From an uncultured Duncaniella sp. (GTDB lineage Bacteria > Bacteroidota > Bacteroidia > Bacteroidales > Muribaculaceae), in NCBI GenBank assembly GCA_910587165.1, contig CAJUKP010000005.1, positions 27,987 to 91,986 of the forward strand: a stretch of 64,000 bases of DNA, written 5' to 3'. Shown here in pieces: positions 9,101 to 15,685 of the stretch (position 1 is the stretch's first letter; the number at the start of each line of letters is the position of its first letter). The position numbers were made by a program, and so were the translations under genes. The notes below the pieces were generated by a model that worked only from the letters and a program-made list of their open reading frames with translations, did no database searches and was not told the DNA's origin.

Positions 9101-10065
9101 GATATGACCACCGGAGCCATCACTCCGTCGATCTCCGGGAGCACCACCCTCGCGGTCAGCGTCCCACCCTCCATTCTCTTTCCGGCATCCAGCCACTCGA
9201 GGTGACTCTGGTTGACCGGGAAGGGTGAGAAAACCGGTATGTCATTCCCGTAGATCCATGACACGAGCGAGTCATTGCCTATCCTGCCCATCGGCAGATA
9301 GATTATGGCATCGGGATGCAGACGGCGCAACATTGACGAGCGGCTCCTCCCGGAGGCCGACATCGGATAGACATTATAGCCCCGGGATGTGAGACGTGCT
9401 ATCATCGAGTCGATATGCGCACGGGTTCCCTCGACCGGAAAATTCACACCCGATATGAGCGCTATCCTCATTCCACCCTCATTATGGATCCCCTTGTCCC
9501 TGAGATACCGGTCAAGTTCGTCACCGGTGGAGAAGTAACGGCCTTCGTCAGCGTGATAGAACATTCTGTCGGGGAGTTCCACCGGTGGTTCCCATCCCTG
9601 TGCGCACACCCTGTCCGGTGTGGCCACTGACCGGAGATAACGGAACAGGTTCCGGTAATTGGCCCCGCACTGGTTGCGGAAATAGCGGTCGAGAGTGGCC
9701 ACCTGTGTGGAATCAAGATTCCACGAAGCCACGAACGATGGCTTCCGGAGTGTGTTGGTGTAGACAGCCACCCCCTTGCGGGCCGCCCTGCCGAGCGATT
9801 CCCTCTGCAATGAGTCAAGATAAAGCCCCCTGCCGTAGAGCAACACGGCATCATATCCGTCAAAGCCTCCGGCATCCTCCATTGCGACAGAAGTGAGTGT
9901 CACCACCGCCGGATCGGCGGAGAGCTTCAGCTCCGCCTCCTGGGCCGGAAGCGCGTTGACCACGAGGACACGCGTCGGGGCAAACCACACTCTCCACGCC
10001 GCATAGCCACCGGCAGCCATGACAGCGAGAAGAACCGCCACAACGGCAAAGGCTTTCCTGCTCAT
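6193..10065 (-). CDS. Membrane-anchored CobN-like chelatase subunit
   Basis: A 1290-residue protein over most of its length like CobN/BchH, the large subunit of ATP-dependent cobalt and magnesium chelatases. The family motif LIHFGTHGNLEFTPGK is intact, as is a segment close to MLSYTENSGEWDDR. Unlike cytoplasmic CobN it begins with a signal anchor (hydrophobic residues about 6-25) and ends with one membrane helix (LLIVLVSLIAVAIIGAVAY) followed by KRK, which places the bulk outside the cytoplasm. No CobS/CobT or ChlI/ChlD ATPase partner is in the window. Bacteroidetes HmuS, from heme loci, has this architecture. Here the gene overlaps the exported cbiK by 4 bases and precedes btuF, which suggests metal insertion into, or removal from, imported tetrapyrroles. 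Direction and metal are inference. Confidence 0.85.
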   Translation of the reverse strand: MSRKAFAVVAVLLAVMAAGGYAAWRVWFAPTRVLVVNALPAQEAELKLSADPAVVTLTSVAMEDAGGFDGYDAVLLYGRGLYLDSLQRESLGRAARKGVAVYTNTLRKPSFVASWNLDSTQVATLDRYFRNQCGANYRNLFRYLRSVATPDRVCAQGWEPPVELPDRMFYHADEGRYFSTGDELDRYLRDKGIHNEGGMRIALISGVNFPVEGTRAHIDSMIARLTSRGYNVYPMSASGRSRSSMLRRLHPDAIIYLPMGRIGNDSLVSWIYGNDIPVFSPFPVNQSHLEWLDAGKRMEGGTLTARVVLPEIDGVMAPVVISSLDRDAEGRLLPVAESERIGAFVEQADRFMRLRTTPNSRKRVAICYFKSPGKDALLASGMEVIPSLYNFLRRMQSEGYDLTGLPATCREFGEMVMSRGSVMGDYAPWAQSRFMDEGHPVWIGRDTYEGWARDVLMPEKYAEVEARYGKAPGSLLSRGDSLAVACLRFGNVLLFPQPRPAIGDDDFKMVHGADVPPPHSYLAAYLYMLKGFDADMLIHFGTHGNLEFTPGKNVGLSRADWADVLIGNRPHFYFYTTANVGESVIARRRSRAVLVSHLPPPFVENGLRAKYSGLISRIHAAIADPAVNTPALREEIVAMGFHTDLGLDPATGGVCTPEELRRADMFVEELANEKITGAYYTMGTPYSPRDLATTVVAISADPLAYSRAARDCSAGKISEEQSRDYGFVAHRYLSGARGDIEAMIASGRPAGGDLADAWECYESLRLSPDAEFDAMMGAMSGHPVRPAPGGDPVLNPGVLPTGRNMYSVNPETTPGKKAWSDGVALAEATLRDYVAAHGDYPRKVSFTFWAGEFISTEGATVAQALRMLGVEPVRDSHGRVMGLRLTPSAELGRPRVNVMVQVSGQLRDIAGSRLKLITEAVRMASEAKDDIYPNYVAEATEGQERILVGNGVDSAQAARLSVMRVFGPVNSGYSTGMLSYTENSGEWDDRSELVDGFVNNMCAMYGDDDNWGTADPALFGSVLSGTELMVQPRQSNTWGPLSLDHVYEFTGALSLAVSSMDGREPDAVMADYRNPAFPRVQDTKDAVAVETRATVLNPVFIRERMKGGASTAQTFGETFRNIFGWTVMRPSSLSDSIYDDLYDVYVEDCHGLGIEEYFDRTNPAALQEMTATMLESIRKGYWDATPEQAERLASLNAGLTERHGAPCTEFVCGNAKLKEFTASLLEPDRAVRYRASMAGGIDVDREGDNHAGNGVAVAVRGSKSRSTLLIVLVSLIAVAIIGAVAYRKRK

Positions 10066-10967
10066 AGATTCTCCCTGATGAAATTGGATTTCAGCTCCAC
10101 GGCATTGAGAGGCTTCTCGCGGAGTCCCTCCTTGATATGTTCGACAAATATGTTTCTTATGGCCGGGATCTGTCCGAGGCCTTCGATGACGGCGGTGACC
10201 TCAAAACCTTCCTTGACAAGCTCTCCGCGCCATTCGCCGTCAATATCGTTGCGGGCATGGTCACCGGCAACAAACATGAAGGGGACAAGAGTGACCTTGC
10301 GGGCCTTCGCACCCTTCAGACGTGCCAGCACGGTGTCGAATGTCGGATAGCCCTCCACTGTGGCCACATGGGCACCGGGATGGCCGGCCGAGGAGAGCAT
10401 ATAGTCGATCTGGGAATATATCGCGTTGGCCGGACCTTCGGAGCCGTGGCCCACGAAGACCACCGCGCCTTTCCTGTCGGACAATGGGCCGGAATAACGG
10501 TCGGCCATGATGCGGCTGACCTCCAGACAGTCACCGACGGAATAGAGCAACGGCCTCCCGACCCTTATTTCCTTGAAAAACGGCTCCATCATGGCCGCCT
10601 CATGACGCAGGTTGGCCATCTCTATGCCATCTATTATGTTGCTGCTCTGCACAAATACATGGGTGTATCCGTCGGCGGCGAGGCGCAGCAGGGCTTCACG
10701 CGGAGTGAGCTTCACGATGCCGCGTGCGGCCAGACGTTTCATCACTATGCGGGAGGTGAAAGCCTCGGCCACGGTGACATCCGGAAACGCCGCCTTCACG
10801 TCAGCGTTGAGCGCGTCGATGGTGACGGCACGGGTGTCGTCGAACGTAGAGCCGAAGTGAACCATAAGGATGGCGGCTTTCTCACCGGGGGCCGAGCCGA
10901 ATCCTTCGGCTCCGAAGGCGGTGACAGCGGCAAACATCATTATTACAGCTATGAAAAATTGTCTCAT
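10062..10967 (-). CDS. cbiK: Exported CbiK-type sirohydrochlorin cobaltochelatase
   Basis: A 301-residue class II chelatase of the CbiK family. The three residues known to hold the metal in Salmonella CbiK are matched by H174 (VGHGSE), E205 (TVEGYPTFD) and H237 (VAGDHARND). The first 20 residues form a clear signal peptide ending AFGA, so the mature enzyme should be periplasmic; periplasmic CbiK is known from Desulfovibrio vulgaris. CbiK inserts Co(II) into sirohydrochlorin without ATP. The stop overlaps the CobN-like gene, while 92 bases separate it from the DUF4374 gene upstream. Periplasmic placement is unexpected for de novo synthesis, which is cytoplasmic, so its true substrate may be an imported tetrapyrrole. 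Confidence 0.9.
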   Translation of the reverse strand: MRQFFIAVIMMFAAVTAFGAEGFGSAPGEKAAILMVHFGSTFDDTRAVTIDALNADVKAAFPDVTVAEAFTSRIVMKRLAARGIVKLTPREALLRLAADGYTHVFVQSSNIIDGIEMANLRHEAAMMEPFFKEIRVGRPLLYSVGDCLEVSRIMADRYSGPLSDRKGAVVFVGHGSEGPANAIYSQIDYMLSSAGHPGAHVATVEGYPTFDTVLARLKGAKARKVTLVPFMFVAGDHARNDIDGEWRGELVKEGFEVTAVIEGLGQIPAIRNIFVEHIKEGLREKPLNAVELKSNFIRENL

Positions 10968-11059
10968 TATGAATCAGATAAACGGACTATTCCCGGGGTG
11001 AAGCAGTAATTCACCACCGGGAAAAGCCTAAGTGCAGAAATAAGAAAAAAATGTTCGTT

Positions 11060-12328
11060 TTATTTCACATCCTCCACGACGCGGATCTGCTCGAAGTAGT
11101 AGCCGGGAGCCATGGCCGCGCCCTTGACGGTGGTGCGGGTCTTCACGTCATAGATATAGATCTGAGGATTGGTGTTCTGGGCATCCACACCGACATAAGC
11201 CTTGTGGTTCACGTATGCCATGCGTGATGAGAAACGGCCGCCGCTGTAGTCGAGGGCCTTGCCTTCGAACATGAGGCGTGATGAAACCTTGGTGTCAAGA
11301 TTCAGCACAGTATAGTAGTGGGAGAATGAGTCGATATTTGTACCCTTCTCGTCGTCACGGGCATAGCAGAGCACCTCATCGCCTCCGAGATAGAGGATGG
11401 AAATGAGCTTGCCGGGCTCGGAGAATCCGTCGTAGCTCTGCTCAAACGAGGTTGAGTTGGCGGGGATACGGAGAAGATGGGAATGCTCGTTTCCATCGGC
11501 GTCGTCGGACACGGTGGCAATGTAGAGATCACCCTTGTCGGTAACCACGGTAGTGGTCTGGAGAAGCTCGCCATAGGCGGTGCCCACCATCTCGCAGTCG
11601 AGGAAGGTGCAAGGTGTGTTGCTCTCCACGGCCATAGTAGCGGGATTGATCACGGCGGTGAGCATGGGGGAGACACGCTTGCCGCGTGAGCCGCCTGATT
11701 TGGCATAGTAGAAGTAGAAGAGCTTATTGTCCTTCGCACGGTAAGTGAGGATTCCCGAGGTGGTGTAGGTGCTTCCACCCTCGGGCATGGTCACGTCAAG
11801 TGTGCCCTCGTCGATGATGCTCATGTCATCGGCGTTGAGTTTGGTCCAGATGATGGACTTGGCGTCGCCGGCGGCCGCCATGATGAGCAGAGTGTTGTCG
11901 TCGATCCAGGCATGGGTGTATTTACGGGTTGAGTATGTGTTGGTCTTGAACTGACGCTGGGCCACGGGGATCACGCGGTTGTTCTCGATGCGGTATTTGG
12001 CGAAACGGTCACCCGACACAGGCACCTGATAGTAATACGCACCCTTGAGGATGGTCTCGAGCGAGAGAATGGCATTGACCTCGGTGCCTTCGCCCTCGAA
12101 TGTGATCTCGGGCTGGTCGGCATCCAGACTGCCGAGTGAGCGCACGAGTGTCTGGACGTCGCGACCCATGCCGCCGTGACGGTCAAGCGCCACCCAGAGG
12201 TCGAAGTGATAGTCGTCGATGAGTGTGGGATCGTCATTGGTCTTGTCATCATCGTCCGAGCATGAGGTCAGCACGCACACGCACATCAGTGCGAGGAGCG
12301 GGAGATACCAGAATTTAAGTCTTTTCAT
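11060..12328 (-). CDS. DUF4374 lipoprotein, probable surface partner of the TonB receptor
   Basis: A 422-residue protein with a lipoprotein signal ending VLTSC (Cys23) followed by SDDDDK, an acidic pattern that in Bacteroidetes often accompanies surface export. The remainder fits DUF4374, a family predicted to be a beta-propeller; repeated strands such as YTHAWIDDNTLLIMAA, NKLFYFYYAK and DLYIATVS are visible. DUF4374 proteins pair with TonB-dependent receptors in Bacteroidetes; XusB, which captures enterobactin, is one. Here it lies 24 bases after the receptor gene under a cobalamin riboswitch. An analogous role to BtuG, a cobamide-capturing surface propeller, is plausible, but sequence alone does not prove that it binds corrinoid. 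Confidence 0.82.
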   Translation of the reverse strand: MKRLKFWYLPLLALMCVCVLTSCSDDDDKTNDDPTLIDDYHFDLWVALDRHGGMGRDVQTLVRSLGSLDADQPEITFEGEGTEVNAILSLETILKGAYYYQVPVSGDRFAKYRIENNRVIPVAQRQFKTNTYSTRKYTHAWIDDNTLLIMAAAGDAKSIIWTKLNADDMSIIDEGTLDVTMPEGGSTYTTSGILTYRAKDNKLFYFYYAKSGGSRGKRVSPMLTAVINPATMAVESNTPCTFLDCEMVGTAYGELLQTTTVVTDKGDLYIATVSDDADGNEHSHLLRIPANSTSFEQSYDGFSEPGKLISILYLGGDEVLCYARDDEKGTNIDSFSHYYTVLNLDTKVSSRLMFEGKALDYSGGRFSSRMAYVNHKAYVGVDAQNTNPQIYIYDVKTRTTVKGAAMAPGYYFEQIRVVEDVK

Positions 12329-12352
12329 CTTTTTTCGAAAATCTGTTTTATG

Positions 12353-14500
12353 TTAATCTATATATATTCTGAATTTGGCATAGACGGCCCTTCCGGGTTT
12401 CTGGAGCATATAATTGTCGTAGGCCTTGCGGTCGAAGAGATTGTCGCAGGACAGCGATATGTTGTAGCGCTCGTCCATCCATGAATAGGAGGCCGAGAGG
12501 TCCACTATGTTCTGTGAAGGTATGCGGGCTTTGGACGACACAGCCCCGTAGGCTTCCCAATTGAGATAATACCAATGGATGTAACGGTAGTCCACGCCGA
12601 AACGCAGGCGGTCGGACAGGCGGCTCAGATCGCGCAGCTGATATGACACCCCGGCGTTGGCGTAGAGCCACGGGCGGTTGGGCACCCTGTTGTTCCAGGT
12701 AGCAGATATGTTGCCGTCGCTCTTGTATTTCTTTCGGTTGCGGGCATCGTTGTATGTGCCGTTGAGCTCCACGGTGAGAGCATTGCGCCATGTGTAGCGC
12801 AGCTCCACGTCGACACCCTTGATATGGATGGCCGGCTCGTTGACATACTGCATCATACCCTCCTTTTCCGACACACGGGCGTGGATATAATTGTCGGTGA
12901 AGCGCAGATAGCCCTCGGCCTCATAGGAAAAGACATTGTCGTTGTCGGCATACCATGTGCCGAACACCCCGAGGTTGACATTGTCGCTCGTCTCGGGCGA
13001 GAGGGCGAGATTGGGATAGACGGTGGTGCCGTTGCCGAGGAGTTCGCGCGAGAGGGGCAGACGCACGCTGTGTTCGAACGAAGCCTTCACGGCCATTGGC
13101 CCGACCACGGTGTAGCGTGTACCTAATCCGCCGCCCCAGTAGCTTCTGGTGGCATCGGGCGCGATCTTATCCGCCCCGGTGACAGTGAAATTCTCCTTCT
13201 GGCGTATTGATGCCGAATTGATGTAGTTTTTCACAAAGAAAGAGTTCTGCAGACGCTCATCAATAAAACTCTGCGAGTAGGTGAGCGAGAGTATGTGTTT
13301 CGTCACCACATCGTTCGTAGGCTCGAACGATGTGTCGATCTCGTCATGGCGCTTGTTGCCACGGCGGTTGAGCATATAGTTGAGCGACAGGCTGTGTCCG
13401 GGAACCAACGTATAGTCGGCGCCGGCGTTAACCACCGTGAGCGGGCGGCGGTAGATGCGTATGGAGCGGGCGCGGTTGTTGATCTCGTTGCCCGTGGCCG
13501 GAAGCCATGTCCCGTCCCAGCTGTACTTGCGATAAGCAGTGTCGACAGTCTCGCTCCGGTCCCATGTGTGGGAGAGAGTCAGGCGTGTGCCCAGTGCGCC
13601 CCACCGCTTCGAATAACGGGCCGATATGTTCCAGGCCTTCGAGTGACGCTCGGCCTCGCCGTAGACCTTGTTCTGCATGGCTCCGGTCTGCAGCTGCTTG
13701 TTGACCTTACTGAACGAGCCCGACACGAAAAACGCGTCAGCCCATGCCACATCGTTCACTCCTGCCTCCACCTGGGCAATCACGGAGAGGTATGAATCGT
13801 GGAACCGGCGGCGGTCGGTGACGATATATTTCTCAACATCCTCGTCCCACACCTCCACATCATGCATCATGTAGTCGTTCTTTGAATAGTTGAGGCCGAA
13901 AGTCGGGCGCACGGCGATTTTGCTCTTCCCGAGAAAGAACTGTCCGGTAAGGTCGGCCGTGTGGGTGTGGAACGAACCCGTGCCGTAGCTCGCGTCGAGA
14001 AAATTAGTGCGCCTGCGCTTGGTGACAATGTTGACAGCGCCACCCAGCGCATCACCCCCGAGATGGGAAGGCACCACACCTTTGTATAGCTCCACCCGCT
14101 CCACGGTGTTGAGCGGGATATTGTCGAGATTGACATCGGTGCCCTTTATGTCGAGGGGCACCCCATCCACAAAATAGCGTATGGAATTGCCCGACAGACC
14201 GTTGATTGAGAGATCGTAGTCCGAGCCTATGCCACCCTGGCGGCGCACCTTCACTCCGGCGCTGCGGTCAACGATTTCGTTGAGGTTGGTGAGCAGATTG
14301 ACCGAAGGTGTGACGGTGACGGCGTTGACGGTAAACACCCCTTCCCTCACCTTCTGCGCCTTGCTCTTTCCATAGACACTCACGCTGCCGAGGCTGAGAG
14401 TGTCCGAGGACACAGCACCGTTATCCGCCCCCGACACTTCAGATGCCGGAAGTACCAGACACAGGGTGAGAATAAATATCAAAAAAGAAATCCGGCTCAT
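12353..14500 (-). CDS. btuB: TonB-dependent outer-membrane receptor, cobamide uptake (BtuB-like)
   Basis: A 715-residue TonB-dependent receptor. A signal peptide (about 1-24) is followed by the plug, with NLNEIVDRSAGVKVRRQGG and VELYKGVVPSHLGGDALGGA, then a 22-strand-type barrel ending in the aromatic YAKFRIYID. It lacks the N-terminal carboxypeptidase-like domain seen in SusC proteins, so it is of the BtuB/FecA kind. It is the first gene after the riboswitch and about 190 bases downstream of it, which makes a corrinoid the likely ligand. The next gene (DUF4374) follows after 24 bases. The symbol is assigned from context; the plug and barrel alone would not separate BtuB from a siderophore receptor. 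Confidence 0.85.
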   Translation of the reverse strand: MSRISFLIFILTLCLVLPASEVSGADNGAVSSDTLSLGSVSVYGKSKAQKVREGVFTVNAVTVTPSVNLLTNLNEIVDRSAGVKVRRQGGIGSDYDLSINGLSGNSIRYFVDGVPLDIKGTDVNLDNIPLNTVERVELYKGVVPSHLGGDALGGAVNIVTKRRRTNFLDASYGTGSFHTHTADLTGQFFLGKSKIAVRPTFGLNYSKNDYMMHDVEVWDEDVEKYIVTDRRRFHDSYLSVIAQVEAGVNDVAWADAFFVSGSFSKVNKQLQTGAMQNKVYGEAERHSKAWNISARYSKRWGALGTRLTLSHTWDRSETVDTAYRKYSWDGTWLPATGNEINNRARSIRIYRRPLTVVNAGADYTLVPGHSLSLNYMLNRRGNKRHDEIDTSFEPTNDVVTKHILSLTYSQSFIDERLQNSFFVKNYINSASIRQKENFTVTGADKIAPDATRSYWGGGLGTRYTVVGPMAVKASFEHSVRLPLSRELLGNGTTVYPNLALSPETSDNVNLGVFGTWYADNDNVFSYEAEGYLRFTDNYIHARVSEKEGMMQYVNEPAIHIKGVDVELRYTWRNALTVELNGTYNDARNRKKYKSDGNISATWNNRVPNRPWLYANAGVSYQLRDLSRLSDRLRFGVDYRYIHWYYLNWEAYGAVSSKARIPSQNIVDLSASYSWMDERYNISLSCDNLFDRKAYDNYMLQKPGRAVYAKFRIYID

Positions 14501-14690
14501 GGCTGTCTATTACTTTTTCCTTTTCCTGACCTTCCCGGACCGGAAAACAGACAGCAACGAGCATTTGACCTCGGTCGGCCACGGCATACCCCACAACAGA
14601 GGGTGGGAACGTCCGCACAGGCCACGGGCCATATCCAGGTTGTCTTGTCGTCTTAAAGTCCCGAAAACGTCAAAACATATACAATAACGG

Positions 14691-14878
14691 GCCTTGGCAG
14701 GTCTTCTGACTCATCCCCTCACTCACGCGCCTTCCCACCCCATCCGAGGGGGCAGTGGCTTTGTGCGGAGTGAGATTTTGAAAAACGGGATTCACAGCAG
14801 CGGGTCTGTCCGGGAGTCTCACCCGGTTCCCTTTTCAACGCCCCGTCCCGACAACCGGAACGGACAGCGTCACCAAAA
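14691..14878 (-). promoter_or_regulatory. Cobalamin (AdoCbl) riboswitch
   Basis: On the minus strand the leader contains, in order, the conserved pieces of a cobalamin riboswitch: AAAAGGGAACCGGGTGAGAC with CCCGG after it, GACCCGCTGCTGTGA, GCCACTGCC, GGTGGGAAGGCG, and the B12 box GAGTCAGAAGACCTGCC at about 14697-14713. It lies between the promoter at 14886-14917 and the receptor gene. The roughly 190 bases from its end to the ATG at 14500 hold the expression platform; I see no strong T-tailed terminator there, so control may be at translation. It should repress the whole operon when cobalamin is abundant. Confidence 0.95.
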
Positions 14879-14885
14879 CTCGTTG

Positions 14886-14917
14886 CAAAATTAATGATTA
14901 GCATCCATACATCCAAA
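14886..14917 (-). promoter_or_regulatory. Bacteroidetes-type promoter of the cobamide operon
   Basis: On the minus strand TTTG (14917-14914), a 20-base spacer and TAATTTTG (14893-14886) match the Bacteroidetes TTTG-N19-21-TAnnTTTG consensus exactly. Transcription would start near 14880, just before the riboswitch, giving a leader of about 380 bases. Most of the promoter lies in repeat A. Confidence 0.85.
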
Positions 14918-14939
14918 TATTTCCGCCTCAAACAGCAGG
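14890..14939. repeat. Dispersed repeat A, copy 1
   Basis: This 50-bp stretch matches 15541-15590 in the same orientation with 4 differences; the shared part includes TTTCCGCCTCAAACAGCAGG. This copy forms the upstream part of the cobamide promoter. Both copies are translatable on the minus strand into a similar short peptide (CCLRRKY...), which I take to be incidental. Confidence 0.85.
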
Positions 14940-14974
14940 ATTTCGAAATTAATTTATCAAATTGTTTCTTAACC

Positions 14975-15406
14975 TTATGTTCTTCCCTTTTCCTTAATGC
15001 CAACTTTTTTCATTTGATTGACAATTCTTTTTCTGGTGGCTCTTTCGGCGGCACGGCGCTCCCGGCGTGAGAGCATGATCCTCACGGGAGTTTCTTCCGT
15101 AAGCGGGGACGCGGGTGACACTGAGGGACTGACCTCAAACTGACCGGAAACCTCGCGGGCTTCTCTTCTGGCCTTGGCACGGGAGCGGGCGCGTGCAGAG
15201 CGCTCCATCGCGCGGGAGAGTTCGGCTCGTATCATATTGAACGCGAGCATTGCCATGGCGTCTGAGCTCTCCACTTCCCCACCTTCCAAAAAGACATCGA
15301 CCAGACGGAGGGCCTCTGATGCCGACGAAGGTGCAGATACGAGAGATGACTGAACGCGCGATGTGATGTCAGCATAAACTTTGCGGGAGACGGGGAGATT
15401 CTTCAT
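14975..15406 (-). CDS. Small basic hypothetical protein
   Basis: A 143-residue protein that I do not recognise. The N-terminal 60 residues look helical and mixed (MKNLPVSRKVYADITSR, then a leucine-rich and acidic part). The middle is an arginine/alanine-rich helix (RAMERSARARSRAKARREAR), followed by a serine/proline linker and a strongly basic C-terminus (RRERRAAERATRKR). There is no signal peptide or membrane segment. A basic surface of this kind could bind nucleic acid, but that is speculation. A TAATTTTG -7 box lies on the minus strand about 25 bases before the ATG, inside repeat B. The gene ends 58 bases before the cobamide promoter and is a separate unit from that operon. Confidence 0.6.
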   Translation of the reverse strand: MKNLPVSRKVYADITSRVQSSLVSAPSSASEALRLVDVFLEGGEVESSDAMAMLAFNMIRAELSRAMERSARARSRAKARREAREVSGQFEVSPSVSPASPLTEETPVRIMLSRRERRAAERATRKRIVNQMKKVGIKEKGRT

Positions 15407-15420
15407 GATAATAATGTTTC

Positions 15421-15504
15421 TGATTTTGTTTCTGCAAAATTAATTGTGGAAAATTCCTAAAAGGTGCGATAATGTCACTCCGTTTGAAAAAAATTTCCCA
15501 CCTT
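15421..15504. repeat. Dispersed repeat B, copy 1 (84 bp)
   Basis: Identical to 18307-18390 except at two positions, same orientation. On the minus strand it carries TAATTTTG in front of the small basic protein gene. On the plus strand the promoter-like word of the other copy (TACCTTTG) is changed to CACCTTCC here. Confidence 0.95.
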
Positions 15505-15540
15505 CCTATCTTTAACCCTTAAAAGTGACAAAAATGGGAG

Positions 15541-15590
15541 ATTAATGATTCGCATCCACACCTCCATATATTTCCGCCTCAAACAGCAGG
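15541..15590. repeat. Dispersed repeat A, copy 2
   Basis: The second copy of the 50-bp repeat at 14890-14939. Here the minus-strand -33 word is altered and the -7 box is absent, so this copy is not an evident promoter. It lies in the 279-base gap between the small basic protein and the secreted protein, which otherwise holds repeat B and a terminator. Confidence 0.85.
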
Positions 15591-15609
15591 AAACGACTTT
15601 GCAAACCTC

Positions 15610-15659
15610 AAAAAACAGCGGACTCCGGCGCTTTCTGCAAAAACAGGTCCGGAGTCCGC
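15610..15659 (-). terminator. Rho-independent terminator after the 413-residue secreted protein
   Basis: A perfect 11-bp stem, GCGGACTCCGG (15618-15628) with CCGGAGTCCGC (15649-15659), is followed on the minus strand by a T-run (15615-15610). It lies 27 bases after the stop codon at 15686. Confidence 0.85.
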
Positions 15660-15685
15660 GAATATAAGAAAAAGTCGTTACCAAG

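Noticed and set aside
6193..10967. Reading the CobN-like protein and its neighbours as a heme (hmu) locus.
   Set aside because: The architecture resembles HmuS, but the cobalamin riboswitch, CbiK and three corrin-synthesis genes in the same operon favour corrinoid metabolism; a heme role is kept only as an alternative.
14719..15684. Two short minus-strand reading frames (14719-15003 and 15475-15684) sharing a SCCLRRKY-like peptide.
   Set aside because: The shared peptide is just the translation of repeat A; one frame covers the riboswitch and promoter and the other covers a terminator, and neither has a plausible protein context.
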